15,410 bases of DNA, taken from assembly GCF_937889215.1 (NCBI RefSeq), contig NZ_CALBEX010000108.1, positions 1-15,410 on the forward strand, read 5' to 3'. The DNA is from an uncultured Limnohabitans sp. Its GTDB lineage: Bacteria; Pseudomonadota; Gammaproteobacteria; Burkholderiales; Burkholderiaceae_C. The notes below the pieces were generated by a model. It did no database searches. It was not told where the DNA came from and was given only the letters and a program-made list of their open reading frames with translations. The number at the start of each line of letters is the position of its first letter. Position 1 is the stretch's first letter. The position numbers and the translations under genes are program-made. Positions 1 through 7,036 of the stretch are shown piece after piece.

Positions 1-309
1 CCTGACATCGAGGCTTATCTGAGCTTTGTGTTGTCCATGTTCCTGGCCTTTGGCTTGGCTTTTGAAGTGCCCGTGGCTGTGGTGGTGTTGGCGCGCATGG
101 GCATTGTCAGTGTGCAGAAACTCAAGGAATTCCGGGGCTACTTTGTGGTGCTGGCCTTCGTGATCGCCGCCATCGTCACCCCGCCTGATGTGGTTTCACA
201 ATTGGCCCTGGCCATCCCGATGTGTTTGCTCTATGAGATGGGCATTTGGGCTGCACAAGTCTTCATCAAGAACACCCAGGCCCCTGAAACATCTGACGAT
301 GACAACTGA
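1..309 (+). CDS. tatC: TatC, Sec-independent (twin-arginine) translocase subunit, 3' part only
   Basis: This is the last 102 codons of TatC, the inner-membrane receptor subunit of the twin-arginine translocase, which binds RR-type signal peptides and exports folded proteins. The reading frame is already open at base 1, so the 5' end lies outside the window. Visible hallmarks are the conserved FGLAFEVPV segment with its membrane glutamate, the periplasmic TPPDVVSQ motif, and the final hydrophobic helices ending in a charged, hydrophilic tail (PETSDDDN). The end matches the usual TatC C-terminus, so nothing seems missing at the 3' side. A strong hairpin follows 17 bases after the stop. It is normally the last gene of tatABC, so tatA and tatB are expected just upstream. 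Identification is firm. Confidence 0.95.
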   Translation, partial: PDIEAYLSFVLSMFLAFGLAFEVPVAVVVLARMGIVSVQKLKEFRGYFVVLAFVIAAIVTPPDVVSQLALAIPMCLLYEMGIWAAQVFIKNTQAPETSDDDN

Positions 310-326
310 GCTGATCGATGACTGAA

Positions 327-362
327 CCATGAAAAAAGTGCCGTCTGGCCCTTTTTTCATGG
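327..362. terminator. Bidirectional intrinsic terminator between tatC and the HtrA protease gene
   Basis: The arms 327-342 and 347-362 pair over 15 of 16 positions (one T-C mismatch) around a four-base loop, GTCT. The stem contains a run of six A on one arm and six T on the other, so it offers a T-tract in either direction. It lies between two convergent genes (tatC stop at 309, protease stop at 386), as expected for a shared terminator. Confidence 0.85.
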
Positions 363-385
363 TGTTTCCGAAGCTGGTTTGGCCT

Positions 386-1546
386 TCAAGGCGCTCGCCG
401 TTGAGGTGAGGGTCTTTCTGCAGGCGTCAGGCGCAGGGACATTTGGGCTTTTTCACGCCAGATCAGCACCTCGGCTGCAACGCCCGGCTTGAGGCTGGCG
501 ACTTGGTTGAGCAAGTCAGACACGCTGCCCACAGGCTGGCTGCCCACTTGCAAGATCACGTCACCGGGGCGCACCCCCGCTTTGGCGGCGGGGCCGTTTT
601 GCAGCACGCCGGCGATGACCACGCCAGATCGGGTATGAGGGGGGATGGCAGGCGGCATTTGGAAGCTTTCAGCCAATTCGGGAGACAGGTCTTGCGGTTC
701 CACCCCGATCCAGCCTCGGATGACTTTGCCGTTTTGCAGCAAATCTTGCATGACTTGCTTGGCGGTGGAAATGGGGATGGCAAAACCAATGCCCAAACTG
801 CCGCCGGAGCGCGAATAAATGGCGGTGTTGATGCCCATCAGGTGGCCGTTCACATCGACCAGTGCCCCGCCGGAATTGCCAGGGTTGATGGCGGCATCGG
901 TTTGGATGAAGTTCTCAAAGGTGTTGATGCCCAGTTGGCTGCGGCCCAGGGCGCTGACGATGCCCGAGGTCACGGTTTGGCCGACCCCAAAAGGGTTACC
1001 AATGGCCAGCACCACATCGCCCACTTGCAGGTCCTGCAACTGGCCCAAGACGATCACCGGCAGCTTGTCCAGTGTGATTTGCAGCAAGGCCAAGTCGGAG
1101 TCGGGGTCGGTGCCGATCACTTTGGCCAGGGTTTTGCGGCCATCGCTGAGCACCACCTCGATGTCGTCGGCATCTTCGATGACGTGGTTGTTGGTCAGGA
1201 TGTGGCCCTCGGGGCTGACGATCACCCCGCTGCCCAAACCAGAGGGGTTTTGCTCTTCTTGTTCGCCGTAAAAAAAGCGAAACCAGGGGTCTTGGCTGTG
1301 CGGGTTGTTGCCGGCGCCTTTGCGGGTGTTGATGCTCACCACGGCGGGGGAGGCTTTTTGTGCGGGTGCACTCAAACTGCCTGCTGGGCGGCTGCCGACG
1401 TTTCCGGCAGGGGCTTGCAGCAAAGTCATGCCTTGGACCGGCTGTGCAGCGCCTCGCAACCATTCAGGCTGCAAGTTGGCCACCACGAACCAGATGGCGA
1501 GCAAGACCGTTACCCATTGCGAAAATAAAAGCCAATAACGTTTCAT
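386..1546 (-). CDS. HtrA-family (S1C) serine endoprotease, membrane-anchored, one PDZ domain
   Basis: A DegS/DegQ-like protease of 386 residues that probably degrades or senses damaged proteins in the periplasm. A hydrophobic stretch at about residues 8-24 looks like an uncleaved signal anchor and is followed by a Pro/Ala-rich linker. The trypsin-like domain has a complete catalytic triad: His121 in TNNHVIE, Asp151 in DSDLALL and Ser225 in GNSGGA. A single PDZ domain occupies about residues 277-374, with the typical GPAAKAGVRPGDVI motif. The tail is basic and Pro-rich. I chose the ATG at 1546 (MKRYWLLF) because it begins the membrane anchor. An AAGGA lies 12 bases upstream, rather far. The frame stays open to 1579 but adds only unconserved residues. 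One PDZ and the anchor resemble DegS; the sequence alone does not decide DegS versus DegQ. It is convergent with tatC and divergent from the NIF3-like gene. Confidence 0.9.
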   Translation of the reverse strand: MKRYWLLFSQWVTVLLAIWFVVANLQPEWLRGAAQPVQGMTLLQAPAGNVGSRPAGSLSAPAQKASPAVVSINTRKGAGNNPHSQDPWFRFFYGEQEEQNPSGLGSGVIVSPEGHILTNNHVIEDADDIEVVLSDGRKTLAKVIGTDPDSDLALLQITLDKLPVIVLGQLQDLQVGDVVLAIGNPFGVGQTVTSGIVSALGRSQLGINTFENFIQTDAAINPGNSGGALVDVNGHLMGINTAIYSRSGGSLGIGFAIPISTAKQVMQDLLQNGKVIRGWIGVEPQDLSPELAESFQMPPAIPPHTRSGVVIAGVLQNGPAAKAGVRPGDVILQVGSQPVGSVSDLLNQVASLKPGVAAEVLIWREKAQMSLRLTPAERPSPQRRAP

Positions 1547-1684
1547 AGGCTCAGATTGTCCTTGATTCGGGTGGCACACGTGGTTGCGCGTGCTGCATTG
1601 CCCCGCTTGGGTTAGACCACAAACGACCGGAACCTGGTCGGCTCATCTGGGCCTGAGACACAATAAAGCGCCTCTACCCCAAAA

Positions 1685-1699
1685 ATGACACCCGAATGA
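1685..1699 (+). other. Four-codon minicistron overlapping the start of the NIF3-like gene
   Basis: ATG ACA CCC GAA TGA (peptide MTPE) begins 11 bases before the NIF3-like ATG, and its TGA overlaps that ATG as ATGA. No Shine-Dalgarno sequence is obvious before either ATG. It may be chance, or it may feed ribosomes to the real start by termination-reinitiation. The sequence shows only the arrangement; translation is untested. Confidence 0.3.
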
Positions 1700-2448
1700 C
1701 CGATGCCCACACTCTGAACCAAGCCTTCGAGGCTTTGCTCCAGCCTGAAAAATTCCGTGATTACGGCCCCAACGGCCTGCAGGTCGAAGGGGATAGGGAA
1801 GTCCGTTTGCTCGTCAGTGGTGTGACGGCCAGCCGCGCCTTGATCGAAGCTGCCATCGGGCTGAAGGCCGATGCGATATTGGTGCACCACGGCTTGTTTT
1901 GGCGCGGCCAAGATGGCCGCGTAACGGGCTGGATGCGGGAGCGGCTGCGTTTGCTGCTGACACACGGCATCCATTTGTTTGCCTACCATTTGCCACTGGA
2001 TGCACATCCTGAGCTCGGCAACAACGCCCAGCTGGCGCGGGTGCTGGGACTGCAAGCCGACGGCCGATTTGGCGAGCAGGACCTGGGTTTTCTGGGGCAG
2101 GGCACACAAACCTGGGACCACCCCCAGTCTTTGGCCGATCATGTGTCCGGCGTTCTGGGGCGATCTGTGACTTGCGTTGCTGGTGAGCGAGGCCCGGTGC
2201 GGCGCGTCGCTTGGTGTACCGGGGGTGCGCAAGGGTATTTTGAGTCGGCCATTGCGGCCGGTGCGGACGCCTTCATCACCGGCGAAATTTCTGAACCACA
2301 AGCCCATTTGGCACGCGAAACCGGGGTGGCGTTTTTGGCATGCGGGCACCATGCCACGGAGCGTTATGGCGCGCCGGCTTTGGGTGCGCATGTTGCAAAA
2401 ACCTTGGGCATTGCGCACCAGTTCATTGACATCGATAACCCGGCTTGA
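1696..2448 (+). CDS. NIF3/YbgI-like dinuclear metal-centre protein
   Basis: A 250-residue member of the NIF3 (GTP cyclohydrolase I type 2/YbgI) family. These proteins form toroidal hexamers with a two-metal site, and their cellular role is not settled. Expected metal ligands are present: His64 and His65 in VHHGLFW, Asp102 in HLPLDAHPELGNN, and His218 and Glu222 in the C-terminal GHHATER motif. The length matches E. coli YbgI. The ATG at 1696 gives the family N-terminus (LNQAFEALLQPEKFRDYGPNGLQV). No good ribosome binding site precedes it. Instead a four-codon ORF at 1685-1699 ends on this ATG through an ATGA overlap. pdxA starts 18 bases after the stop, so the two are probably co-transcribed. 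The family is clear; a biochemical function cannot be read from the sequence. Confidence 0.92.
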   Translation: MTDAHTLNQAFEALLQPEKFRDYGPNGLQVEGDREVRLLVSGVTASRALIEAAIGLKADAILVHHGLFWRGQDGRVTGWMRERLRLLLTHGIHLFAYHLPLDAHPELGNNAQLARVLGLQADGRFGEQDLGFLGQGTQTWDHPQSLADHVSGVLGRSVTCVAGERGPVRRVAWCTGGAQGYFESAIAAGADAFITGEISEPQAHLARETGVAFLACGHHATERYGAPALGAHVAKTLGIAHQFIDIDNPA

Positions 2449-2466
2449 CGGGATGGAGCTGCCCTT

Positions 2467-3516
2467 ATGACCGCTTTGAAAATCGACAGACCGATCGCCA
2501 TCACGCCCGGTGATCCTTGTGGCATTGGCCCTGAAATCATTGCCCGAGCGTGGCTTGATGCCCCGGACGTGACACAAGGCTGTTTTGTGGCGGGCGATGT
2601 GGGCGTAATGCGCCGCGCCATGGCCTTGGTCCAGCCTGGCCCCACTTACCCCGTGTGCGAAATCGACACGCCCGCCCAAGCATTGGCGGTGCCGCCACGG
2701 TGTTTGCCTGTGTTGCAGGTGGTGCCTGTGGCCCCCGTGCTGCCGTGGGGGCTGGTCGATGCCCGTGCGGGACGCTTGGCGGGAGAGGCGGTGCTGTGGG
2801 CCACTCGAGCCGTGTTGCAGGGCGAAGTGGCAGCGATGGTGACCGCACCTTTGCACAAAGAGGCCTTGCATGCCGCAGGCGCACCTTACGACCAATACCC
2901 GGGCCACACCGAGTTGTTGCAAGCCGAAGCGGCCCGCTACGCCGGGGTGTCGGTGGCGCAAATGCCGGTGCGCATGATGCTGGCCAATGACGAGTTGCGC
3001 ACCGTTTTGGTCAGCATCCATGTGTCTTTGCGAGACGCTTTGCAGACCGTCACCATCGAGGGTGTTTTGCAAACTTTGCGCATCACCGATGCGGCTTTGA
3101 CAAAAATGCTGGGCCGCAGGCCCCGCATGGCGGTGGCGGGCGTCAACCCGCATGCTGGCGAGGGGGGCTTGTTTGGGCGCGAGGAAATCGAAGTGTTGCA
3201 ACCTTGCCTGGCTTTGGCTCGACAAGAGGGCCAGAATGTCCATGGGCCTTTTGCGCCCGACACGGTGTTCATGCGCGCCCGAAAACGAGCCAGTGGCGAG
3301 CGCGAGTTTGATGTGGTGATTGCCATGTACCACGACCAGGGCTTGATCCCGGTCAAATACCTGGGCGTGGAACAGGGCGTGAACGTGACCTTGGGTTTGC
3401 CGCTGATCAGAACCAGCCCAGACCATGGCACCGCCATGGATGTGGCAGGTCAGGGCAGAGCCGATGCGAGCAGCATGGTCAACGCCATTCGGATGGCGCG
3501 GCAGATGATGGGCTGA
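2467..3516 (+). CDS. pdxA: PdxA, 4-hydroxythreonine-4-phosphate dehydrogenase
   Basis: This enzyme oxidises 4-phosphohydroxy-L-threonine with NAD+ in the DXP-dependent route to pyridoxal 5'-phosphate, giving 3-amino-1-hydroxyacetone phosphate after decarboxylation. The protein has 349 residues, slightly longer than the E. coli enzyme. Family motifs are intact: ITPGDPCGIGPEI at 12-24, the substrate-binding PGHTELL around His147, and the three metal-binding histidines at His185 (IHVSLRD), His229 (NPHAGEGG) and His289 (MYHDQGLIPVKYLG). The end carries the RTSPDHGTA motif near residue 320. A GGAG lies 8 bases before the ATG. It follows the NIF3-like gene by 18 bases and is probably in one transcript with it. 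It is convergent with mscL, with only 22 bases between the stops and no clear terminator in that gap. Confidence 0.96.
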   Translation: MTALKIDRPIAITPGDPCGIGPEIIARAWLDAPDVTQGCFVAGDVGVMRRAMALVQPGPTYPVCEIDTPAQALAVPPRCLPVLQVVPVAPVLPWGLVDARAGRLAGEAVLWATRAVLQGEVAAMVTAPLHKEALHAAGAPYDQYPGHTELLQAEAARYAGVSVAQMPVRMMLANDELRTVLVSIHVSLRDALQTVTIEGVLQTLRITDAALTKMLGRRPRMAVAGVNPHAGEGGLFGREEIEVLQPCLALARQEGQNVHGPFAPDTVFMRARKRASGEREFDVVIAMYHDQGLIPVKYLGVEQGVNVTLGLPLIRTSPDHGTAMDVAGQGRADASSMVNAIRMARQMMG

Positions 3517-3538
3517 ACCGCATGTGACGGTCGGCGCT

Positions 3539-3970
3539 TCAGGCCTTGTTTTTCAGGCTGTCCCTGATTTCGCGCAGCAGAACAACGTCTTCCGGCGTGA
3601 TGGGTGCTGGCGCTGGGGCAACTTCGGTGGCTGGCTTGGCCGTGAGGCGATTGATCTGGCGCACCATCAAGAAAATCACGAAGGCCAGAATGGCAAAGTT
3701 GATCAATACCGTGATGAAGTTGCCAAAGGCAAAAACTGCGCCCAATTTTTTGGCCTCCACCAGCGAAAGCCCCGCCGCTTGCCCGGCCAAAGGCCAATAG
3801 TAATTGGCGAAATCGAGCCCGCCAAAAACCAGGCTGACCAAGGGCATGATCATGTCGCTGACCAAAGAGTCGACGATCTTGCCGAAGGCCGCGCCGATGA
3901 TCACGCCAACGGCCAGGTCCATGACGTTGCCTTTCAGCGCAAAAGATTTGAATTCTTGTGTAAATGACAT
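3539..3970 (-). CDS. mscL: MscL, large-conductance mechanosensitive channel
   Basis: A 143-residue inner-membrane channel subunit that forms a pentamer and opens under high membrane tension to release solutes during osmotic downshock. The short amphipathic N-terminal helix ([19 protein letters not shown]) leads into TM1 (about 17-45) with the glycine/alanine-rich pore segment [17 protein letters not shown] periplasmic loop (about 50-76) follows, then TM2 (about 77-103, ending RQINRL), a Pro/Ala linker and the conserved C-terminal bundle helix [13 protein letters not shown]. The length is close to the E. coli protein. A GGAG lies 7 bases upstream of the ATG, confirming the start. It is a single gene on the minus strand, divergent from petA and convergent with pdxA. 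Confidence 0.97.
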   Translation of the reverse strand: MSFTQEFKSFALKGNVMDLAVGVIIGAAFGKIVDSLVSDMIMPLVSLVFGGLDFANYYWPLAGQAAGLSLVEAKKLGAVFAFGNFITVLINFAILAFVIFLMVRQINRLTAKPATEVAPAPAPITPEDVVLLREIRDSLKNKA

Positions 3971-3984
3971 CTAAAAACTCCAGT

Positions 3985-4012
3985 ATTGAACAAAAGAGAA
4001 CGCGATTGTCAC
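3985..4012 (-). promoter_or_regulatory. Possible sigma-70 promoter for mscL
   Basis: On the minus strand GTGACA (4012-4007) and TTCAAT (3990-3985) are separated by 16 bases. They match the -35 and -10 consensus at five and four of six positions. The inferred leader is very short (about 10-15 bases), which weakens the call. Confidence 0.33.
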
Positions 4013-4051
4013 CCATGCCGGATAAAGTCTATTGATGTGGGGGTGTCGGTG

Positions 4052-4073
4052 GCGGGTTTCAAACCGCTACAAT
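4052..4073 (+). promoter_or_regulatory. Probable petA promoter -10 element with an adjoining imperfect palindrome
   Basis: TACAAT at 4068-4073 is a good -10 element, 39 bases before the petA start. No strong -35 lies at the expected distance. An imperfect inverted repeat, GCGGGTTTCAAACCGC (4052-4067, one unpaired G), abuts the -10 and fills the spacer where a repressor or activator could bind. The binding role is an inference. Confidence 0.45.
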
Positions 4074-4112
4074 CTCGGGTTGACCCTGATAACGACTCGC
4101 TAGAGGATTCCC

Positions 4113-4709
4113 ATGAGTGACACCCCAGTCGACAGCAGCAAGCGGACGTGGCTGATTGCCTCCACTTGCGCAGGTGCCGTAGGCGCTGGCTTTGTGGCCA
4201 CCCCCTTCGTCAGCAGCTTCCAACCATCCGAGAGGGCCAAGGCGGCCGGTGCGGCTGTCGAGGTGGATATTTCCGCCTTGAACCCGGGCGAAAAGCTGAC
4301 GGTTGAATGGCGCGGCAAGCCCGTGTGGATCATGAAGCGCTCGCCCGAGCAACTCGAATCCCTGGCAAAAATCGAGGGCCAGTTGGCTGACCCCAGCTCC
4401 TTGCGGACCGCCTACCCTACCCCTGAATACGCTAAAAACCAGCACCGGTCTATCAAGCCTGAGATCATGGTGGCGGTCGGCATTTGCACCCATTTGGGTT
4501 GCTCGCCAGGCGACAAATTCGCCAAAGGCCCTCAGCCTTCCTTACCAGACGATTGGCACGGTGGTTTTTTGTGTGCCTGCCACGGCTCGACCTTCGATCT
4601 GGCTGGCCGTGTGTTCAAGAACAAACCCGCACCTGACAACCTTGAAGTGCCTCCGCACATGTACCTGTCCGACACCAAGTTGATCATTGGTGAAGACAAA
4701 AAGGCTTGA
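4113..4709 (+). CDS. petA: PetA, Rieske iron-sulfur subunit of the cytochrome bc1 complex
   Basis: A 198-residue Rieske protein that passes one electron from ubiquinol at the Qo site to cytochrome c1, with its head domain on the periplasmic face. The [2Fe-2S] ligands are Cys125 and His127 in CTHLGC, and Cys154 and His157 in CACHGS. Cys130 and Cys156 form the expected disulfide. The N-terminus has a Tat-like signal anchor: Lys10-Arg11 in SSKRTWL replaces the twin arginine, followed by a small-residue hydrophobic segment (about 14-36) and the hinge SERAKAAGAAVE. AGAGGA lies 5 bases before the ATG, a strong ribosome site. It is the first gene of petABC, and petB starts 11 bases after its stop. 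The C-terminus and length are normal for proteobacterial Rieske proteins. Confidence 0.97.
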   Translation: MSDTPVDSSKRTWLIASTCAGAVGAGFVATPFVSSFQPSERAKAAGAAVEVDISALNPGEKLTVEWRGKPVWIMKRSPEQLESLAKIEGQLADPSSLRTAYPTPEYAKNQHRSIKPEIMVAVGICTHLGCSPGDKFAKGPQPSLPDDWHGGFLCACHGSTFDLAGRVFKNKPAPDNLEVPPHMYLSDTKLIIGEDKKA

Positions 4710-4720
4710 TGGAGAACAAC

Positions 4721-6154
4721 ATGGCTCAATTCAAAGAAATTTCTCCTAACGCCCCCGCCGGTGAAAAGCTGCTCAATTGGGTGGACAACCGTTTTCCGGC
4801 ATCCAAGCTGTACAAGGACCATCTGTCTGAGTACTACGCGTCCAAAAACCTGAACATTTGGTACGTGTTTGGTGCGCTGTCCCTCTTGGTGCTGGTGATC
4901 CAGATCGTGACCGGCATCTTTTTGGTGATGCACTACAAGCCAGATGCCGCATTGGCATTTGCCTCCGTCGAATACATCATGCGCGACGTGCCTTGGGGCT
5001 GGTTGATCCGTTACATGCACTCGACAGGGGCATCTGCGTTTTTCATTGTGGTCTACCTGCACATGTTCCGGGGTTTGATGTACGGTTCGTACCGCAAGCC
5101 GCGTGAGTTGGTCTGGATTTTCGGTTGCGCCATTTTCTTGGTGCTGATGGCCGAAGCCTTTATGGGTTACTTGTTGCCTTGGGGCCAGATGTCCTACTGG
5201 GGTGCTCAGGTGATCGTGAACTTGTTCTCGGCCGTGCCTGTCATCGGTCCTGACCTGGCCTTGCTGATCCGAGGTGACTTTGTGGTGGGTGATGCCACCT
5301 TGAACCGATTCTTCAGTTTCCACGTCATCGCTGTGCCTTTGGTGTTGCTCGGCTTGGTGGTGGCACACATCATCGCCTTGCATGAAGTGGGTTCTAACAA
5401 CCCCGACGGTGTCGAGATCAAAGCAGCAGATGCACCCAAAGATGCCCGCGGCAATCCTTTGGATGGCATTCCTTTCCACCCCTACTACACTGTTCATGAC
5501 ATTTTGTCGGTCAGCGTTTTCTTGATGGCGTTCACGGCGATTGTGTTTTTTGCGCCTGAATTCGGTGGGTATTTCCTGGAATACAACAACTTTATTCCGG
5601 CCGATCCGCTGACCACGCCTTTGCACATTGCGCCGGTCTGGTACTTCACCCCGTTCTACTCCATGCTGCGTGCCATCACCAGCGAGATGATGTATGTGTT
5701 GGTGTTGTGTGTGGTGTTGGCTGCCGTTTTGGCGGTAGCCAAAGCCAAACTGCCGAGTTTCCTCAAGATCGGTGTGATCGGTGCGGCGGTGGTCATTTCG
5801 GCCATGCTGCTGGCCATCGATGCCAAATTCTGGGGTGTGGTCGTTATGGGCGGTGCCGTGATCATCTTGTTTTTCTTGCCTTGGCTCGATTACAGCCCGG
5901 TCAAGTCGATCCGTTACCGTCCCGACTGGCACAAATACGTTTATGCAGCGTTTGTGTTCATGTTCTTGGTTCTTGGATACTTGGGTGTGAAAGCGCCAGG
6001 TGTTTGGGGGCACGTGCTGGGTCAAGACATCGCTGAACGTGTCTCTCAACTTTTCACCCTCGGTTATTTTGAATTCTTCTTATTGATGCCCTGGTGGAGC
6101 AAGCTGGGCACGTTCAAGCAAGTGCCTGACCGCGTCACCTTCACGCCTCACTGA
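4721..6154 (+). CDS. petB: PetB, cytochrome b of the bc1 complex
   Basis: The 477-residue di-heme membrane core of ubiquinol:cytochrome c oxidoreductase, carrying the Qo and Qi sites. Heme ligands are His100 and His114 in helix B and His201 and His216 in helix D. The helix D pair is 15 residues apart, against 14 in mitochondrial cytochrome b as I recall it. The Qo motif is PVWY (305-308) rather than mitochondrial PEWY. After the usual eight helices there are extra hydrophobic segments (about 350-390 and 408-424) and a C-terminal stretch to TFTPH, making it longer than the roughly 380-residue mitochondrial form. I chose the ATG at 4721 because GGAG sits 6 bases before it. The frame is open from a TTG at 4706 and an ATG at 4709, which would overlap petA but lack a ribosome site. 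Confidence 0.97.
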   Translation: MAQFKEISPNAPAGEKLLNWVDNRFPASKLYKDHLSEYYASKNLNIWYVFGALSLLVLVIQIVTGIFLVMHYKPDAALAFASVEYIMRDVPWGWLIRYMHSTGASAFFIVVYLHMFRGLMYGSYRKPRELVWIFGCAIFLVLMAEAFMGYLLPWGQMSYWGAQVIVNLFSAVPVIGPDLALLIRGDFVVGDATLNRFFSFHVIAVPLVLLGLVVAHIIALHEVGSNNPDGVEIKAADAPKDARGNPLDGIPFHPYYTVHDILSVSVFLMAFTAIVFFAPEFGGYFLEYNNFIPADPLTTPLHIAPVWYFTPFYSMLRAITSEMMYVLVLCVVLAAVLAVAKAKLPSFLKIGVIGAAVVISAMLLAIDAKFWGVVVMGGAVIILFFLPWLDYSPVKSIRYRPDWHKYVYAAFVFMFLVLGYLGVKAPGVWGHVLGQDIAERVSQLFTLGYFEFFLLMPWWSKLGTFKQVPDRVTFTPH

Positions 6155-6174
6155 GATCACGGAGATTCAAGAAC

Positions 6175-6939
6175 ATGAAAAACCTCAAGAAACTCGCGCT
6201 CGGCTTTGTGATGGCCTTGGGTATGGTGGCAGGTGCGCACGCCGCTGGTGGCGGTATTGCCTGGGACAAAGCGCCCAAGAAAACCAACGATTTGGCAGCC
6301 CTGCAAAACGGTGCCAAGTTGTTTGCTAACTATTGCCTCAACTGCCACTCTGCTGCCTTCATGCGTTACAACCGCCTGACCGATATTGGTTTGACCGAGC
6401 AGCAGATCAAGGACAACCTGATGTTTGCGACCGACCGTGTCGGTAACACCATGAAGGTCGCAATTGATCCTGCGCAGGCCAAAGAGTGGTTCGGTAAGAA
6501 CCCGCCCGATTTGACCCTGATGGCGCGCTCGCGTTCAGGGCCTGGTGGAACTGGTGCCGATTACCTCTACACCTACATGCGAACCTACTACCGGGATGAA
6601 GCCAAGCCAACCGGCTGGAACAACTTGGCTTATCCCAACGTGGGCATGCCCAACCCCTTGTGGGAATTGCAAGGTGAGCGTGAGCCCGTTTATGAAGAAA
6701 AAGAAGAGCATGGACACACCGTCCAGATCTTCAAAGGCTGGAAGCAGGTCAAGCCTGGCACCATGACCCCTCTCGAATACGACCAAGCGGTCGGTGATCT
6801 CGTGGGCTACATGCAGTGGATGGCCGAGCCCGCCCAAAACACCCGTGTGCGCATTGGTGTGTGGGTTCTGATTTTCTTGACATTCTTCACCTTCATTGCC
6901 TGGCGTCTGAATGCCGCGTACTGGAAAGACATCAAGTAA
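6175..6939 (+). CDS. petC: PetC, cytochrome c1 of the bc1 complex
   Basis: A 254-residue membrane-anchored c-type cytochrome that accepts electrons from the Rieske protein and hands them to soluble cytochrome c or an oxidase. A Sec signal peptide ends near residue 23 (GAHA before AGGG). Covalent heme attachment is at Cys54-x-x-Cys57-His58 (CLNCH). Met158 in NVGMPNPLW is the likely sixth heme ligand. A C-terminal helix (about 227-243) anchors the protein, followed by the positive end KDIK. GGAG lies 10 bases before the ATG and petB ends 20 bases upstream, so it is the third gene of the petABC operon. Unlike the fused petBC of some alphaproteobacteria, cytochrome c1 is here a separate gene. Confidence 0.96.
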   Translation: MKNLKKLALGFVMALGMVAGAHAAGGGIAWDKAPKKTNDLAALQNGAKLFANYCLNCHSAAFMRYNRLTDIGLTEQQIKDNLMFATDRVGNTMKVAIDPAQAKEWFGKNPPDLTLMARSRSGPGGTGADYLYTYMRTYYRDEAKPTGWNNLAYPNVGMPNPLWELQGEREPVYEEKEEHGHTVQIFKGWKQVKPGTMTPLEYDQAVGDLVGYMQWMAEPAQNTRVRIGVWVLIFLTFFTFIAWRLNAAYWKDIK

Positions 6940-6953
6940 TTGGTCTTTATGCT

Positions 6954-6970
6954 CGGCCATGCGTTGGCCG
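6954..6970 (+). other. Small perfect hairpin after petC
   Basis: CGGCCA and TGGCCG pair over 6 bp around a 5-base loop, 15 bases after the petC stop. No T-tract follows. It may protect the petABC mRNA end or help the stronger hairpin just downstream. Confidence 0.4.
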
Positions 6971-6979
6971 GGTCTTGTG

Positions 6980-7021
6980 GAGTGGCGGGTCATATCGGCC
7001 CCCCACTCTTTTTAATTTTTT
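6980..7021 (+). terminator. Intrinsic terminator (or attenuator) between petC and sspA
   Basis: GAGTGG (6980-6985) pairs with CCACTC (7003-7008), and the inner GGG (6987-6989) pairs with CCC (7000-7002), leaving one bulged C. The stem runs straight into a T-rich tract (five T, AA, seven T). It should end most petABC transcripts. The sspA ribosome site follows immediately, so some readthrough into sspA-sspB is possible. Confidence 0.65.
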
Positions 7022-7036
7022 TGAGGAACCTTTGCC

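Noticed and set aside
443..1528. 361-codon plus-strand ORF over the HtrA protease gene
   Set aside because: The minus strand has an intact catalytic triad and PDZ domain. The plus-strand product is a low-complexity Gly/His/Asp-rich shadow.
1624..1640. 5-bp inverted repeat CGACC/GGTCG upstream of the NIF3-like gene
   Set aside because: It is too short and too common in GC-rich DNA to support an operator or terminator.
1612..3426. 604-codon antisense ORF opposite the NIF3-like gene and pdxA
   Set aside because: It mirrors two well-supported genes and crosses their junction, with a His/Gln/Arg-rich composition and no family motif.
4706..4720. Upstream starts for petB (TTG at 4706, ATG at 4709)
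   Set aside because: They overlap the petA stop without a ribosome site, while the ATG at 4721 has GGAG at 6 bases.
4532..6049. 505-codon antisense ORF opposite petB
   Set aside because: It lies wholly antisense to petA/petB and is rich in His, Gln and Arg, as expected from reading GC-biased codons backwards. It has no recognisable domain.
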